Counted from the stretch's first letter, positions 35,544-45,932 are shown. The stretch: DNA of 61,557 bases from Sporosarcina limicola (GCF_014873855.1 NZ_JADBEL010000018.1:1-61557), one strand, 5' to 3'. Numbers and translations: made by a program. Notes: generated by a model from the sequence alone, not told the origin.

Positions 35544-37346
35544 TCACCCTTTTACAGAAGTTAGTTCTAGGAACTCCTCGACATCTTTCACACATAACGC
35601 AACGCCTTTAGCCCAAAACTCCTGTTTTGTAATATCCTCACCTAGATGCTTCATAGCAAGGTCCTCTACACTCATGACTGCAGTATCGCGTAATAGCGCC
35701 ATGTACTTCTGTTCAAACCCCTCACCTTCTTCAATTGCTTTTGCGTAAATGCTTAAAGAGAACAAATAGCCAAATGTGTAAGGGAAATTGTAAAAAGGTA
35801 CGCTTGTGATATAGAAATGAAGTTTTGATGCCCAGAAGTGCGGATGGACTGCCTCAAGAGCATCCCCATATGCTTCTTTCTGTGCTTCCTCCATTAGTTC
35901 GTTCAATCTTGCAGCTGGAACGATTCCTTTTCCACGCTCTTCATAAAATCTTGTTTCAAAGAGGAATCTCGCATGAATGTTCATGAAGAATGCCACACTA
36001 CGCTGAATCTTATCTTCTAGCAATGCAATTTTTTCATCATTTGTCGTTGCCGCTTTTACCGCTGCATCCGCCACAATCATTTCTGCGAATGTTGAGGCTG
36101 TTTCTGCTACGCCCATTGCATATTGGCGATTCATCCAATGAACTGGCCTTAGCGCGTATGAGTGGAATGCATGGCCAAGCTCATGTGCAAGTGTCGCAAC
36201 ATTCGACATAGTTCCACTATAGGTCATAAAAATGCGAGACTGCTCGGACATCGGCATCCCTGTACAGAAACCACCTGGGCGTTTGTTTGGACGATTTTCA
36301 GCTTCAATCCAACTATCTTCAAATGCTTTTCGTGAGAACGCTTCAAGTTCAGGACCAAACTCACCGAACTGTTTTAAAATGAATTCTGCACCTTCCTGAA
36401 ATGGCATCTTTTTCGTTGATGCTGTGACAGGTGCGTCCATATCGTACCAGTTCATTTTTTCAGTACCTAGCATTTTCGCTTTAACATTCAAATAATTCAC
36501 GAATGGTGCTTTTTTTGCGCTGATTGCTCCCCACATTGCATCGAGTGTCTCTTCACTCATTCGGTTACGAAGAAGCGGTTCTTTCAGGACGGAATCCCAG
36601 CCACGTTTTTTGTATACTGCAAGTCTGAACCCAGCAAGATGATTTAATGCAGAAGCGAAGAAATCTTCTTTTTCTTCCCAAGCTTCTTCTAATGCTTCAA
36701 ATGACTTCTTGCGGACATCTGCATTTTCATGCGAACTTAGGTTATTTGCTTGGCCTACGGAGAGCACCTTTTCTTCCCCATCCACTACGAGGTTGATTTT
36801 GATATTTCCTACAAGCAAGTCATACAACTGACCCCATCCGTGATAGCCGTCGACACTAAGCGAGGTTATCAAACTCTCTTCCTCTTCGGATAGCTTCAAT
36901 TCTACTTCCTCACGCCACTCATTTAGAACGAATGAAAATTCCTTTAATCCATCTGCTTCCAAGAGCCTATTCCAAACCTCTTCATCTACCTTAGCAAGCG
37001 TCTGCTTGATTTTTAGCATAGCTGTAGAGAATTTTGCTCCTAATGAACCTGTTTCTCCTTGGAGTATCAACGCTTTTTTGTCCGTCGTATCTGCTGCAAG
37101 GAAACAACCAATGACAGCGCCTGCCTGGGACATGTGTAAAGCTACTTCTTTGATAGACTCGATAAGATCTTCAACATTTTTTGCAGCGTCGAATGATAAA
37201 GGAACTTTGAATGATTCAGCTGCCTCTTCCAATAAACCAATTTTACCATCAACATTATCAAGATGCGTGCGCAATTCCTGCGAACTACTTCCACCTTTGA
37301 AGAATACATCAAGATCCCAAATTTCCGAATACATTTTTTTTATCAT
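35544..37346 (-). CDS. pepF: M3 family oligoendopeptidase PepF
   Basis: The 600-residue zinc peptidase cuts short peptides in the cytoplasm. The zinc motif HELGHAFH lies near residue 388-395, with the third ligand in the FAEMIVADA segment about 25-30 residues later. The N-terminal half is the helical cap (from SEIWDLDVFF). The start at 37346 is chosen because AAGGGGGAT lies upstream, while the longer 644-residue frame has no site. It is followed by the acetyltransferase gene. Confidence 0.93.
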   Translation of the reverse strand: MIKKMYSEIWDLDVFFKGGSSSQELRTHLDNVDGKIGLLEEAAESFKVPLSFDAAKNVEDLIESIKEVALHMSQAGAVIGCFLAADTTDKKALILQGETGSLGAKFSTAMLKIKQTLAKVDEEVWNRLLEADGLKEFSFVLNEWREEVELKLSEEEESLITSLSVDGYHGWGQLYDLLVGNIKINLVVDGEEKVLSVGQANNLSSHENADVRKKSFEALEEAWEEKEDFFASALNHLAGFRLAVYKKRGWDSVLKEPLLRNRMSEETLDAMWGAISAKKAPFVNYLNVKAKMLGTEKMNWYDMDAPVTASTKKMPFQEGAEFILKQFGEFGPELEAFSRKAFEDSWIEAENRPNKRPGGFCTGMPMSEQSRIFMTYSGTMSNVATLAHELGHAFHSYALRPVHWMNRQYAMGVAETASTFAEMIVADAAVKAATTNDEKIALLEDKIQRSVAFFMNIHARFLFETRFYEERGKGIVPAARLNELMEEAQKEAYGDALEAVHPHFWASKLHFYITSVPFYNFPYTFGYLFSLSIYAKAIEEGEGFEQKYMALLRDTAVMSVEDLAMKHLGEDITKQEFWAKGVALCVKDVEEFLELTSVKG

Positions 37347-37515
37347 AATAATCCCCCTTAATCCGTTCATAATTTTCCCAATACACCCGTAATTATACCA
37401 TGAATCTTCGACTTGCGAAATAATACGTGGATATTTCAATTGTGACGGAAATTTCATACTTTCCTTCGCAGGTTCCACTTTTCCTCTGTATACTATTCAA
37501 TAGGAGGATTTAAAT

Positions 37516-38241
37516 ATGTTTAGAATGATTTTAATGATACTTTCGTTCATTGCAGTTGTAACTCTCAACGTAGTAGCAAATAGTTTTCCTTTAAATGGAC
37601 AAACGACTGGAGAAATCGCGAGTAAATTACCAGTGCTTTTTACACCAGCAGGGTATGTCTTTTTAATTTGGGCCATCATTTATGCATTACTTGCCTTTTG
37701 GCTATACGGTTTTTGGCAGAACAACAAAAAAATTGACCCTATGTTACAAAATCGTAGATCTGCCCTGTTCATATTCAGCTGCCTGCTCAATATCGTTTGG
37801 ATTCTGCTCTGGCATTATGGCTTTTTCAATTGGACAGTTGTTGTCATGATGGTACTTCTTATGACACTTCTGACTCTTTATTTCACTTATCCAAAAAGGG
37901 GACTTCTACTTTTGGGGAGAATGCCCATCGCGGTATATCTAGGATGGGGTTTTATAGCGACAATTGCAAATGTCAGTTATGTCCTAACTCTTCACGAATG
38001 GTCAGGCTGGGGGCTAAGCGACCCGTTATGGACCGTAATCTACTTGACCATTGCCGCTACAATCGCTCTCCATTTCCTTTATCATCATGCGGATATAGCG
38101 TTAAATATCGTTTTTATGTGGGCGTTCATAGGAATTGCAGTGAAAAACGGCGCGAATGAATTATTCATTTCAGCAGCAGCCCTTTTTCTAACAGCGACCA
38201 TTGGTATCTTTATTTATTTTACAAGAAAGTCGAAAAAATAA
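37516..38241 (+). CDS. TspO/MBR-related membrane protein
   Basis: The 241-residue protein has about seven hydrophobic segments. The early block FTPAGYVFLIWAIIYALLAF, rich in aromatic residues, and the middle WILLWHYGFF match the longer relatives of the TspO/MBR tryptophan-rich family, which bind tetrapyrroles or cholesterol in other organisms. The ligand here is unknown. AGGAGG precedes the ATG. The gene is monocistronic and divergent from pepF. Confidence 0.75.
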   Translation: MFRMILMILSFIAVVTLNVVANSFPLNGQTTGEIASKLPVLFTPAGYVFLIWAIIYALLAFWLYGFWQNNKKIDPMLQNRRSALFIFSCLLNIVWILLWHYGFFNWTVVVMMVLLMTLLTLYFTYPKRGLLLLGRMPIAVYLGWGFIATIANVSYVLTLHEWSGWGLSDPLWTVIYLTIAATIALHFLYHHADIALNIVFMWAFIGIAVKNGANELFISAAALFLTATIGIFIYFTRKSKK

Positions 38242-38369
38242 GCCTTGGAATCAGTAAAAGTAGCGAAAGTTAATGCTATATACTCCACTCTTTGTATAAG
38301 ATGCGTTCACTTCATGCAAGATAGGCAAAAGATTATCTTTTTTCACTATAGTACAATGGAGGTATCTCT

Positions 38370-38711
38370 ATGACTAACAATAAAGTTTTAGCCGCATTAT
38401 GCTATTTCAGTATTTTCTTTGCACCCTTACTCCTTCCAATCATCGTTTACTTCGTTACAGATGATCGGGAAGTGAAATACCATGCAAAACGTTCGCTCCT
38501 TTCGCATCTTATTCCAGTCGTTCTTCTGATTGTAGTGTTTGTCATAATGATTTTTTCAATGATGTCATTTAGGGGCTCTTTTGACGAAATGACAGAAAAT
38601 AGTTTTAGTTTTTGGCAATTTGCCCCCTTCCTTTTCATGCTTATTTACGGCCTACTCTTTATGATTATCTTTATCTGGAACGTTATTCAGGGCGTAAAAG
38701 TATTGAAATGA
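38370..38711 (+). CDS. DUF4870-like membrane protein
   Basis: The 113-residue protein has three hydrophobic segments (about 8-28, 44-66, 85-110). VKYHAKRSLLSHLIPVVLL after the first helix resembles the DUF4870 signature (KxHAxQAL). TGGAGGT lies upstream of ATG. Function is unknown. It is followed by a 38-residue basic protein in the same direction. Confidence 0.8.
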   Translation: MTNNKVLAALCYFSIFFAPLLLPIIVYFVTDDREVKYHAKRSLLSHLIPVVLLIVVFVIMIFSMMSFRGSFDEMTENSFSFWQFAPFLFMLIYGLLFMIIFIWNVIQGVKVLK

Positions 38712-38773
38712 ATGTTTATACTCTCGCTATTTAGGGGAAAACAAGGTATTCGTTACTTAGGGGTGATTTTTAA

Positions 38774-38890
38774 ATGAAGCTAGGTAGAGTACTAAAAACC
38801 GCTCTTAAATGGGCTCCAGTCATCTATCCAATTGTTCGAAAAGTGATGGCAAAGAAAAAAAGGGCCAGCACAACCATTCAAAAGAGATAA
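38774..38890 (+). CDS. Small basic amphipathic protein (38 aa)
   Basis: The protein starts MKLGRVLKTALKWAPVIYPI and ends with a lysine/arginine-rich tail (VMAKKKRASTTIQKR). One amphipathic or membrane-seeking helix followed by a strongly cationic end is the look of a membrane-active micropeptide, though no family is recognised. AGGGGTGA lies 6 bases before the ATG and a strong terminator follows, which supports expression. It could also be a small regulatory peptide of the upstream DUF4870 protein. Confidence 0.7.
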   Translation: MKLGRVLKTALKWAPVIYPIVRKVMAKKKRASTTIQKR

Positions 38891-38894
38891 CTTC

Positions 38895-38932
38895 AAAACC
38901 TGCAAACCTTTTTCAAGTTTGCAGGCTTTTTT
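38895..38932 (+). terminator. Terminator after the 38-aa gene
   Basis: AAAACCTGCAAAC pairs with GTTTGCAGGCTTTT and is followed by TTTTT. Confidence 0.92.
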
Positions 38933-38964
38933 ATGCCATTCAATAATGATATAGTATGGTATGA

Positions 38965-39744
<780 letters not shown>

Positions 39745-39756
39745 AAAGGGGCAGGC

Positions 39757-39921
39757 AATCAGTCGCTTCGATGCGCGAATTGGTCGCTTCTGTGCGCGGA
39801 TTGGTCGCTTCGCGGGTGCAATCGGTCGCTTCGATGTGCGAATTGGTCGCTTCGCGGGCGGAATTGGTCGCTTCGCGGGTGGGATTGGTCACTTCGTAGG
39901 CGGAATCAGTCGCTTCGTGGT
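39757..39921. repeat. Intergenic tandem repeat, about 21 bp, eight copies
   Basis: Eight degenerate copies of AATTGGTCGCTTCGNGGGCGG (period 20 to 22 bases) lie between the map stop codon and the helicase terminator. The constant core is GTCGCTTC. Copies vary by indels that break any reading frame, and no spacers are present, so it is neither a CRISPR array nor a repeat protein. Confidence 0.9.
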
Positions 39922-39976
39922 AAAAGATATATATACTAACGAATTATAGAAGACCCTAAATTTATACTTTCATTTT

Positions 39977-40015
39977 AAAAAAGGGCTGTGAGGAATATTC
40001 CATCGCAGCCCTTTT
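39977..40015 (-). terminator. Terminator of the helicase gene
   Basis: On the minus strand AAAAGGGCTGCGATGGAAT pairs with ATTCCTCACAGCCCTTTT and continues into TTTT. It follows the helicase stop at once. Confidence 0.88.
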
Positions 40016-40018
40016 CCC

Positions 40019-41161
40019 TTATTTTTTGTTATTCGTTCCGACTGTTTTTGAATTACCTTCTTGTAAGTGTCCTTTATACCACGTTTTCTGAAGTGTTTTG
40101 ATGCCCTTCGTCAACTTACGGTAATCACGTTCTTCTGCGTAGGACAACAATGTTAATACTTCGCCGTCTTGACCGGCACGACCAGTTCTGCCTGAACGAT
40201 GTAAATATTGTTCTACCGTATGTGGCACATCGACGTGGATGACATGCGTCAATCCGTCTATATCCAGGCCTCTCGCCGCCAGATCTGTAGCAATTAGGAC
40301 ACGTGTTTTCCCTTTACGGAAATCATCCAATGTCTGCTGACGTTCAAACTTATTCATATCCGAATGCATGACCGCAATCGGCGCGTCACTATATTTCAAC
40401 TTCATCTCTTTCATGCGGAGCTGGTCGACATTATTGATGAAAGCTAGCGCCCGGATTCCCTTCAAGTGGGAGATTCCGCGTAGCACGTCCGTTTTATCTC
40501 GCACATCCGTCTTGACAAAACTATGGATGACTTTACCGGATTTCGGCATATCTTGAGCAGATACTTGAATACGGACGGGATCCTTCATGAACTTACTGGC
40601 AACGACTTCAATTTCTTCTGTGATTGTAGCAGATAGAACGGTCACTTGCCTTTCCGGATTCGCCGCTTCAATCATATTTTTCACGCTAACGCGATGATCT
40701 TTTGCTAAGAGCTGATCTCCCTCATCCAAGATGATCTGTCGGATATCATACATTTTTAGTTTTTTCGTTTTGACAAGCTCGGCTAGCCTTCCAGGCGTAC
40801 CAACTACGATTGTTGGCTTCTTCTTCAACTTTTCAATCTGCCGTTGCATATTAGCTCCGCCGATTAGTTGCGTGACAGTGATACTTGTCCCTTCCACCCA
40901 TTCCCGAATAACATTGACAATTTGCATCGACAACTCCTGGGATGGCGTCATGATTAGCACCTGTGTCTGTTTTTTATCACCTTCAACCATTTGCAGAATC
41001 GGTAATACAAACGCTAGTGTCTTGCCTGAACCTGTTGGTGACTCTGCAACGATATCTTTACCAGTAAGCATTTCAGGAATCATTTTCGTCTGAATCGGCA
41101 TTTCATAGTCGAATTTCCATTTCTCTTTAAATACATCGTCCATTTTTTCTAAGAAGGACAT
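40019..41161 (-). CDS. cshC: DEAD-box RNA helicase, CshC/YfmL-like
   Basis: The 380-residue ATP-dependent RNA helicase has motif I SPTGSGKT, motif Ia TPSQEL, motif Ib GTPGRL, motif III SAT, motif V ATDLAARGLDI and motif VI HRSGRTGR. Motif II reads DEGD instead of DEAD. The Q-motif region is short, and there is no long C-terminal RNA-binding extension. Length resembles B. subtilis CshC (YfmL), a helicase linked to ribosome assembly and cold growth. The start at 41161 has GTGGGGAT upstream, in preference to a GTG 18 bases earlier. Confidence 0.9.
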   Translation of the reverse strand: MSFLEKMDDVFKEKWKFDYEMPIQTKMIPEMLTGKDIVAESPTGSGKTLAFVLPILQMVEGDKKQTQVLIMTPSQELSMQIVNVIREWVEGTSITVTQLIGGANMQRQIEKLKKKPTIVVGTPGRLAELVKTKKLKMYDIRQIILDEGDQLLAKDHRVSVKNMIEAANPERQVTVLSATITEEIEVVASKFMKDPVRIQVSAQDMPKSGKVIHSFVKTDVRDKTDVLRGISHLKGIRALAFINNVDQLRMKEMKLKYSDAPIAVMHSDMNKFERQQTLDDFRKGKTRVLIATDLAARGLDIDGLTHVIHVDVPHTVEQYLHRSGRTGRAGQDGEVLTLLSYAEERDYRKLTKGIKTLQKTWYKGHLQEGNSKTVGTNNKK

Positions 41162-41401
41162 CTTTATCCCCACTTTCACTCTGTTCTTTCAAGTTTATCA
41201 CAAGATGGGATTCATCACTTCATTTCAGTTGATTTCGTTTATTTATTTGCCGTTGCTGTTGAATTAACTATTTTGAACGCGCACTCTCCTTTTATTCGAC
41301 ATAAAACCGTTAATTCCCCACATCACTTACCAATATGTGCGATAATCGGAATAACAGGTAAAGGGGGAGTATTTCCCCACCCATTCATGGAGGGATTCGG
41401 A

Positions 41402-42454
41402 TTGACGATTTTTTTAACAGGCTCCACCGGTTTTCTTGGAGCAAAATTACTGAACAACCTACTTAAAACGACTGACCACACATTATTCGTACTCGTGCGC
41501 AATATGGACAAGGCTGAACGTCTAATTGAGAATCTTGCCGGAGATGCTAAAAAAAGAATCAGACTATTACAAGGTGATATTACAGAGCCATTTTGCGGAT
41601 TGAAAGACGGGGATATCAATGAATTAACAGGAAAAGTTGAACTCTTTTATCATATTGCTGCCCTTGTAAAGTTCGATGAGGAGTTGCGTGAAGAGTTATT
41701 CGCGATAAACCATGGAGGAACGGAACACGCGCTGGAGCTTGCAAAGACATTACAAGTGAAGCAGTTTCTTTATATTAGTACCGCCTACACGGTGGGTAAA
41801 CGCGAGCAAGGTGTTGAATCACTTTACCCTATCGATTCGGACATTCACAATCCCTACGAGGAAAGCAAAGTCCATTCTGAACACCTCGTTCTTTCCTATT
41901 CGGATCAGATGGACGTCTCCATTTTACGTCCATCAATCATCGTCGGGGATTCCGAAACGGGTGAAGCGGATTCAGAATTCACGCTTTATGGATTCATGCG
42001 AGCGCTCGATGTGTTCAAAAGACGAATATCAAGGAGTTCCGCTAACTCAGATACAATTTATAGGGTACTTGGCAGTAAGCATGCTACGTCAAACCTAGTT
42101 CCAGTCAATTATGTCGCCGATATTTTAGCGGTTGCGGCGAAAAAAGCAGAGCCAGGTATGATTTATAATATTACAAACCCATCACCTGCAACAAACTTCG
42201 CTATTTTAACACTGATTAAAAACGCACTTGATTTTAATCAACTAGAAATTATTGAAGAGGCGCCACCTGGAACGTTGACTGCCGATGAAGAAAAATTGAA
42301 CGGAATGATTAGTGTCTTTAATGCCTATTTGTCACGCTCATTCGATTTCGACGACAGTAATACACAACGACTTATTGAAGGTACAGCCATCAGTCACTTA
42401 GATTTGTCTGATACGACTATGAAAATAATTATTGACGCATATTTCGACGTATAA
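41402..42454 (+). CDS. SDR family NAD(P)-dependent reductase (thioester reductase-like)
   Basis: The 350-residue extended short-chain dehydrogenase has the nucleotide-binding motif LTGSTGFLGAKL (about 4-15) and resembles the NAD-binding_4/thioester-reductase-like group (male sterility domain) with ISTAYTVGK, where the active tyrosine falls, and NPYEESKVHSE with the partner lysine. The substrate is unknown. A TTG at 41402 is chosen because GGAGGG lies 7 bases upstream. The longer frame crosses an odd low-conservation region. It is monocistronic. Confidence 0.82.
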   Translation: MTIFLTGSTGFLGAKLLNNLLKTTDHTLFVLVRNMDKAERLIENLAGDAKKRIRLLQGDITEPFCGLKDGDINELTGKVELFYHIAALVKFDEELREELFAINHGGTEHALELAKTLQVKQFLYISTAYTVGKREQGVESLYPIDSDIHNPYEESKVHSEHLVLSYSDQMDVSILRPSIIVGDSETGEADSEFTLYGFMRALDVFKRRISRSSANSDTIYRVLGSKHATSNLVPVNYVADILAVAAKKAEPGMIYNITNPSPATNFAILTLIKNALDFNQLEIIEEAPPGTLTADEEKLNGMISVFNAYLSRSFDFDDSNTQRLIEGTAISHLDLSDTTMKIIIDAYFDV

Positions 42455-42620
42455 GTAGTATTATTTACCAGAATCGTCAATACTTTTTGTCTTTTTTTCG
42501 ACATTTTGCATTATTTAGAAATTTGATATTTATTTATTACCTCTTTTATCCTATACTATTTATATTAACAATTACTATATTTAGGGATCGTATAGGGATT
42601 TCACAAAGGAGGATTTACTA

Positions 42621-44354
42621 TTGAAAAACTCTGTGCGCAATAAACTCATGACACTGGCCTTAATCGTAATTTTGTTTCCACTACTATTTGTCGGTACAAT
42701 CAATTACTTTATCGCAAAAAGTGAACTGGATAAGACCGGTCGTATCGGCATGCAAAATGGAGTGTATACCCTATTGGACATGATTGAAGAATTGGATGAT
42801 CAAGTCCAATCCGGTAATCTGACACTTGAAGAAGCACAAGAAAGGGCCAAGACACAAATTATCGGACCGAAAAATGAGAACGACACACGATCAATCGACA
42901 ACCCAGCAAAATACGGTGAAAACTTTTATTTCTATGTTTTGAGTGAAAATGGGACATTGGAAGCTCATCCCAACATTGAAGGGGAAAATCTATATGATAT
43001 TCAGACGAAGGATGGGCGTTACTTTGTCCGCGAAGTGATTGATGCTGCAAAGAATGGCGGAGGTTTTGTCGGTTACGATTGGGCAATCCCATCGAACCCA
43101 GATATGCAAGCGCCAAAAATCACATACAGTGCATTCGATCCTCGTTGGGAATGGATCATCGCTGCTGGAACTTATGAAATGGACTTCAATGCCGGCGCGA
43201 AAAATCTACTCCAGTATACGTTGCTTACTTTACTGATCGCAATTGTCGTCGGTGTCGGCCTTTTCTATATCTTCTCTAATCGAATGACTTCTTACATCAT
43301 AAAAGTCATGGCCATGACGTCAGATATTGCCAAAGGTAAATTGAGTGGTACGGATATTCCAATCGAATCCCAAGATGAACTAGGAAAACTAGCTATAAAT
43401 GTGAATAATATGAAGTCTAGTCTGAATGAAATGGTTGGCAATACGCGAGAATCATCCAATAAAATGCGGACGTCTTCTGAAATGCTAAGCGCAATTACTG
43501 AACAGACGACTGCATCCGCAGATGAAATTCACCATGCCATCGGTGAAATTACGAAAGGTGCAGTTATCCAATCTGAAGAAGCGGACATCGCTATCAATAA
43601 GGTAGACAACTTATCCCAACTCATTTCCAACACGGCATTTCAATATGCCGGCGTGGTTAAAGAGGTTACAAAAATGACTAGTTTTCAAAAAACAGGTAGC
43701 GAAAAAGTGAATATACTTGAACGGAATTCAACCGAATTCACTGAAGTGATCAATGGACTTAAAATGAATTTTACACATCTTACTGAACGCATGGGAGAAA
43801 TTCAAAATATCGTACAAACAATTACATCTATTTCTGCACAGACCAATCTTCTTGCTTTGAATGCCACTATTGAAGCCGCACGCGCGGGTGAACACGGAAA
43901 AGGGTTTGCAGTAGTTGCAGAAGAAGTTAGAAAGTTATCTGAGGATACGAACGGGGCGACGAATCGGGTCCGTGATTTGCTCGTTCATATCGAGAAAGAA
44001 ACAGAAACCTCCGAAGAACATATGTCTCATACACTTGTGCTTTCACAGGGACAAGCTGGAGCTATCCATGAAACAAAAGAAGCATTCACTTATCTATCTG
44101 CATCCATTGGTGATATTACTGCCCTTCTCTACTCATTGGAAAATGATATGCATGAGATGGATTCCAATCGGCAAGTTGTGGTTGGTGCCATCAGTCAAAT
44201 TGCATCCGTCGGCAGCCAATCGGCCGCCGCAACAGAAGAGATCAATGCAGCGTTGGACGAACAGAAGAGTGCCATCAATTCCATCATGCATTCTTCACTT
44301 GAACTCCACACTGAAGCGGAACACATGCATGATCTTGTTGAACGTTTCACCTGA
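42621..44354 (+). CDS. Methyl-accepting chemotaxis protein with Cache sensor domain
   Basis: The 577-residue receptor has two membrane helices (about 9-29 and 195-214) enclosing an extracellular single-Cache-like sensor ([18 protein letters not shown] to the [12 protein letters not shown] end). A HAMP domain follows (about 215-270), then the signalling domain with the hairpin tip [20 protein letters not shown] (about 405-424). It feeds CheA and the flagellar motor whose stator genes lie 10 kb away. TTG start with AAGGAGG upstream. The ligand is not evident. Confidence 0.93.
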   Translation: MKNSVRNKLMTLALIVILFPLLFVGTINYFIAKSELDKTGRIGMQNGVYTLLDMIEELDDQVQSGNLTLEEAQERAKTQIIGPKNENDTRSIDNPAKYGENFYFYVLSENGTLEAHPNIEGENLYDIQTKDGRYFVREVIDAAKNGGGFVGYDWAIPSNPDMQAPKITYSAFDPRWEWIIAAGTYEMDFNAGAKNLLQYTLLTLLIAIVVGVGLFYIFSNRMTSYIIKVMAMTSDIAKGKLSGTDIPIESQDELGKLAINVNNMKSSLNEMVGNTRESSNKMRTSSEMLSAITEQTTASADEIHHAIGEITKGAVIQSEEADIAINKVDNLSQLISNTAFQYAGVVKEVTKMTSFQKTGSEKVNILERNSTEFTEVINGLKMNFTHLTERMGEIQNIVQTITSISAQTNLLALNATIEAARAGEHGKGFAVVAEEVRKLSEDTNGATNRVRDLLVHIEKETETSEEHMSHTLVLSQGQAGAIHETKEAFTYLSASIGDITALLYSLENDMHEMDSNRQVVVGAISQIASVGSQSAAATEEINAALDEQKSAINSIMHSSLELHTEAEHMHDLVERFT

Positions 44355-44368
44355 TACTTGCTGTCCAT

Positions 44369-44405
44369 TAAAAGAGAGTGTCCCAAGTTGGGACACTCTC
44401 TTTTT
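44369..44405. terminator. Terminator after the chemoreceptor gene
   Basis: AAAGAGAGTGTCCCAA pairs with TTGGGACACTCTCTTT around GT and is followed by TTT. The same hairpin can serve the converging ATP-grasp gene. Confidence 0.9.
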
Positions 44406-44445
44406 CGAATTAGACCCTTTTCTCCATGTTTCTAGGGGTTCATGG

Positions 44446-45660
44446 TCACCACTGATTATCTTTATACTTGCGGTAGTAATTAATCTGCCGTGCAAATAAA
44501 TACAGTTTCCGTTTAAAATGGCGGTCTTTTTTATAGAATAATGGATTGCCAAATTTACCTTGCTTAAGTAACGTCTTCACTTCATTACAGATTTCACGGT
44601 TTAAAACGAACTTCTTCAATACAATTTTCGGAACTACTGTGAAAAGGAATGGTTTATCCAATAAAGTCAGAGGCTTCTGTTCGCCATGAATGAGATCGTC
44701 CACAAAGTACTTCGCCATATTATGCCCGCAAGCTGTAATATAATAACTCGATCTACCTTGGCGGATATTCACTTCGAATACTTTGAACTTTCCGTCTCTT
44801 TTATCGAATTTCAAATCGAAGTTCGCGTAACCTACATAGTGAAGCGCTTCTAGGAAGTCTTTCAGCTTCATCATCATCTCTTCGTCGTATCTTGTGATGA
44901 GTGCTGTGTAGTTTCCAATAGCGGTTACGGTATGCTCCTGCAAGACGACTTGTGCGTATGTAATCAGTTCCGCTTTTCCATGGCTGTTCATGTAAAAGAC
45001 GGAATCCCACATGTATGTATCGTCGCCTGGAATGTAGTCTTGAATAATGAGGTCTTCTTTGTAGCCACTTGCTTTAATCGTCTCTACGACTTTCTGAATT
45101 TCATCATACGAATCGACCTTATACACTTTTTGCATACCTGCAAACGGATTCTTGTAATACTCTACACCGTTACTTGGCTTAATAATGACAGGAAATAGGA
45201 CCTCATCTGCGAAAGGCTTGTCCTCCAGGCAGGAATAAAAGTATGTCGCTGGCGTTTCGATGCCGTGTTCCACACAAAGCTTGTAGAAATTCGATTTAAC
45301 AAGCAAATCATTCATGAGAGGCTCATCAATATAATTAAATAGGTAGTCGCTTTTTAACGCGTCCGCATTTTCAATTATCATTCGAACATATAAATCATTC
45401 GTTCCGATTAGCAACATCTTTTTCCCAGGCTCTGCATACTTCGTCGCAATCTCTTTTAAAAATCTGACAAATACCTGCTTTTCTGGCAGTTTCGGATTGA
45501 GTTCGATGCTTTTAATAATTGAACTTAAACTAGTGAATGATAAGGCTTCTTTTCCTACTAGAATCGGTTTAATGCCATACTCTTCATGAAATGAGATGGC
45601 CATATTGTAGGCGTTCATATCTGTTCCAATGATGATTGGGATGAATGGATGTTTTGTCAT
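44446..45660 (-). CDS. ATP-grasp carboxylate-amine ligase, D-aspartate-ligase-like
   Basis: The 404-residue ATP-grasp enzyme resembles, from memory of the family, D-aspartate ligase Aslfm of Enterococcus faecium, which adds D-Asp to the stem-peptide lysine: PIIIGTDMNAYNMAISFHEE, the LLIGTND loop, VIIKPSNGVEYYKNPF, LIIQDYIPGDD, YANFDLKFDKRDGKFKVFEV and NIRQGRSSYYIT match its pattern. It probably builds the peptidoglycan cross-bridge (D-Asp or D-Glu), in agreement with the A4-alpha type walls of many Planococcaceae. CGGAGGAC and a strong promoter precede the ATG. The amino-acid choice is not readable. Confidence 0.8.
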   Translation of the reverse strand: MTKHPFIPIIIGTDMNAYNMAISFHEEYGIKPILVGKEALSFTSLSSIIKSIELNPKLPEKQVFVRFLKEIATKYAEPGKKMLLIGTNDLYVRMIIENADALKSDYLFNYIDEPLMNDLLVKSNFYKLCVEHGIETPATYFYSCLEDKPFADEVLFPVIIKPSNGVEYYKNPFAGMQKVYKVDSYDEIQKVVETIKASGYKEDLIIQDYIPGDDTYMWDSVFYMNSHGKAELITYAQVVLQEHTVTAIGNYTALITRYDEEMMMKLKDFLEALHYVGYANFDLKFDKRDGKFKVFEVNIRQGRSSYYITACGHNMAKYFVDDLIHGEQKPLTLLDKPFLFTVVPKIVLKKFVLNREICNEVKTLLKQGKFGNPLFYKKDRHFKRKLYLFARQINYYRKYKDNQW

Positions 45661-45725
45661 TTTGTCCTCCGACTATTGTATTCTATTGATAAGTGTAGGG
45701 CACCTATTTTTCATTGTCAAGAAAG
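45656..45725 (-). repeat. Promoter-RBS-start cassette, copy 1 (D-aspartate-ligase-like gene)
   Basis: This 70-bp segment contains -35 TTGACA, a 17-bp spacer, -10 TACACT, the ribosome binding site CGGAGGAC and the ATGAC start of the gene. A near copy lies at 55950-56020 in the same orientation, with only scattered differences. Confidence 0.8.
45692..45720 (-). promoter_or_regulatory. Promoter of the D-aspartate-ligase-like gene
   Basis: On the minus strand -35 TTGACA (45715-45720) and -10 TACACT (45692-45697) are 17 bp apart, a consensus-quality vegetative promoter with a leader of about 25 bases. Confidence 0.8.
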
Positions 45726-45822
45726 TGACCAGAGACTGGGATTTGGATATGAATTATTCCATTTCACTGATCGAGTATTTTATAATTTCTTCAGTATCAA
45801 TGGTAGCCTATCCATGCTAACC

Positions 45823-45846
45823 GTAAAACAGTCTAGACAGTTTTAC
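45823..45846. promoter_or_regulatory. Operator-like palindrome upstream of the enoyl-CoA hydratase gene
   Basis: GTAAAAC-A-GTCTAGAC-A-GTTTTAC is a 24-bp inverted repeat with a single mismatched pair, 86 bp before the start codon. Its size and symmetry fit a TetR- or GntR-type operator. No regulator gene is adjacent. Confidence 0.45.
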
Positions 45847-45932
45847 ATCACTTCTTTAGTTAAACTTATAGATAATATACTCTTTTAAATGGTATGATAA
45901 TTGCATATACTTCCTAAAGGAGTGAGTCACTA

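Noticed and set aside
39757..39921. Possible CRISPR array
   Set aside because: Repeats are directly adjacent with no unique spacers, and there are no cas genes in the window. The same applies to 61400-61557.
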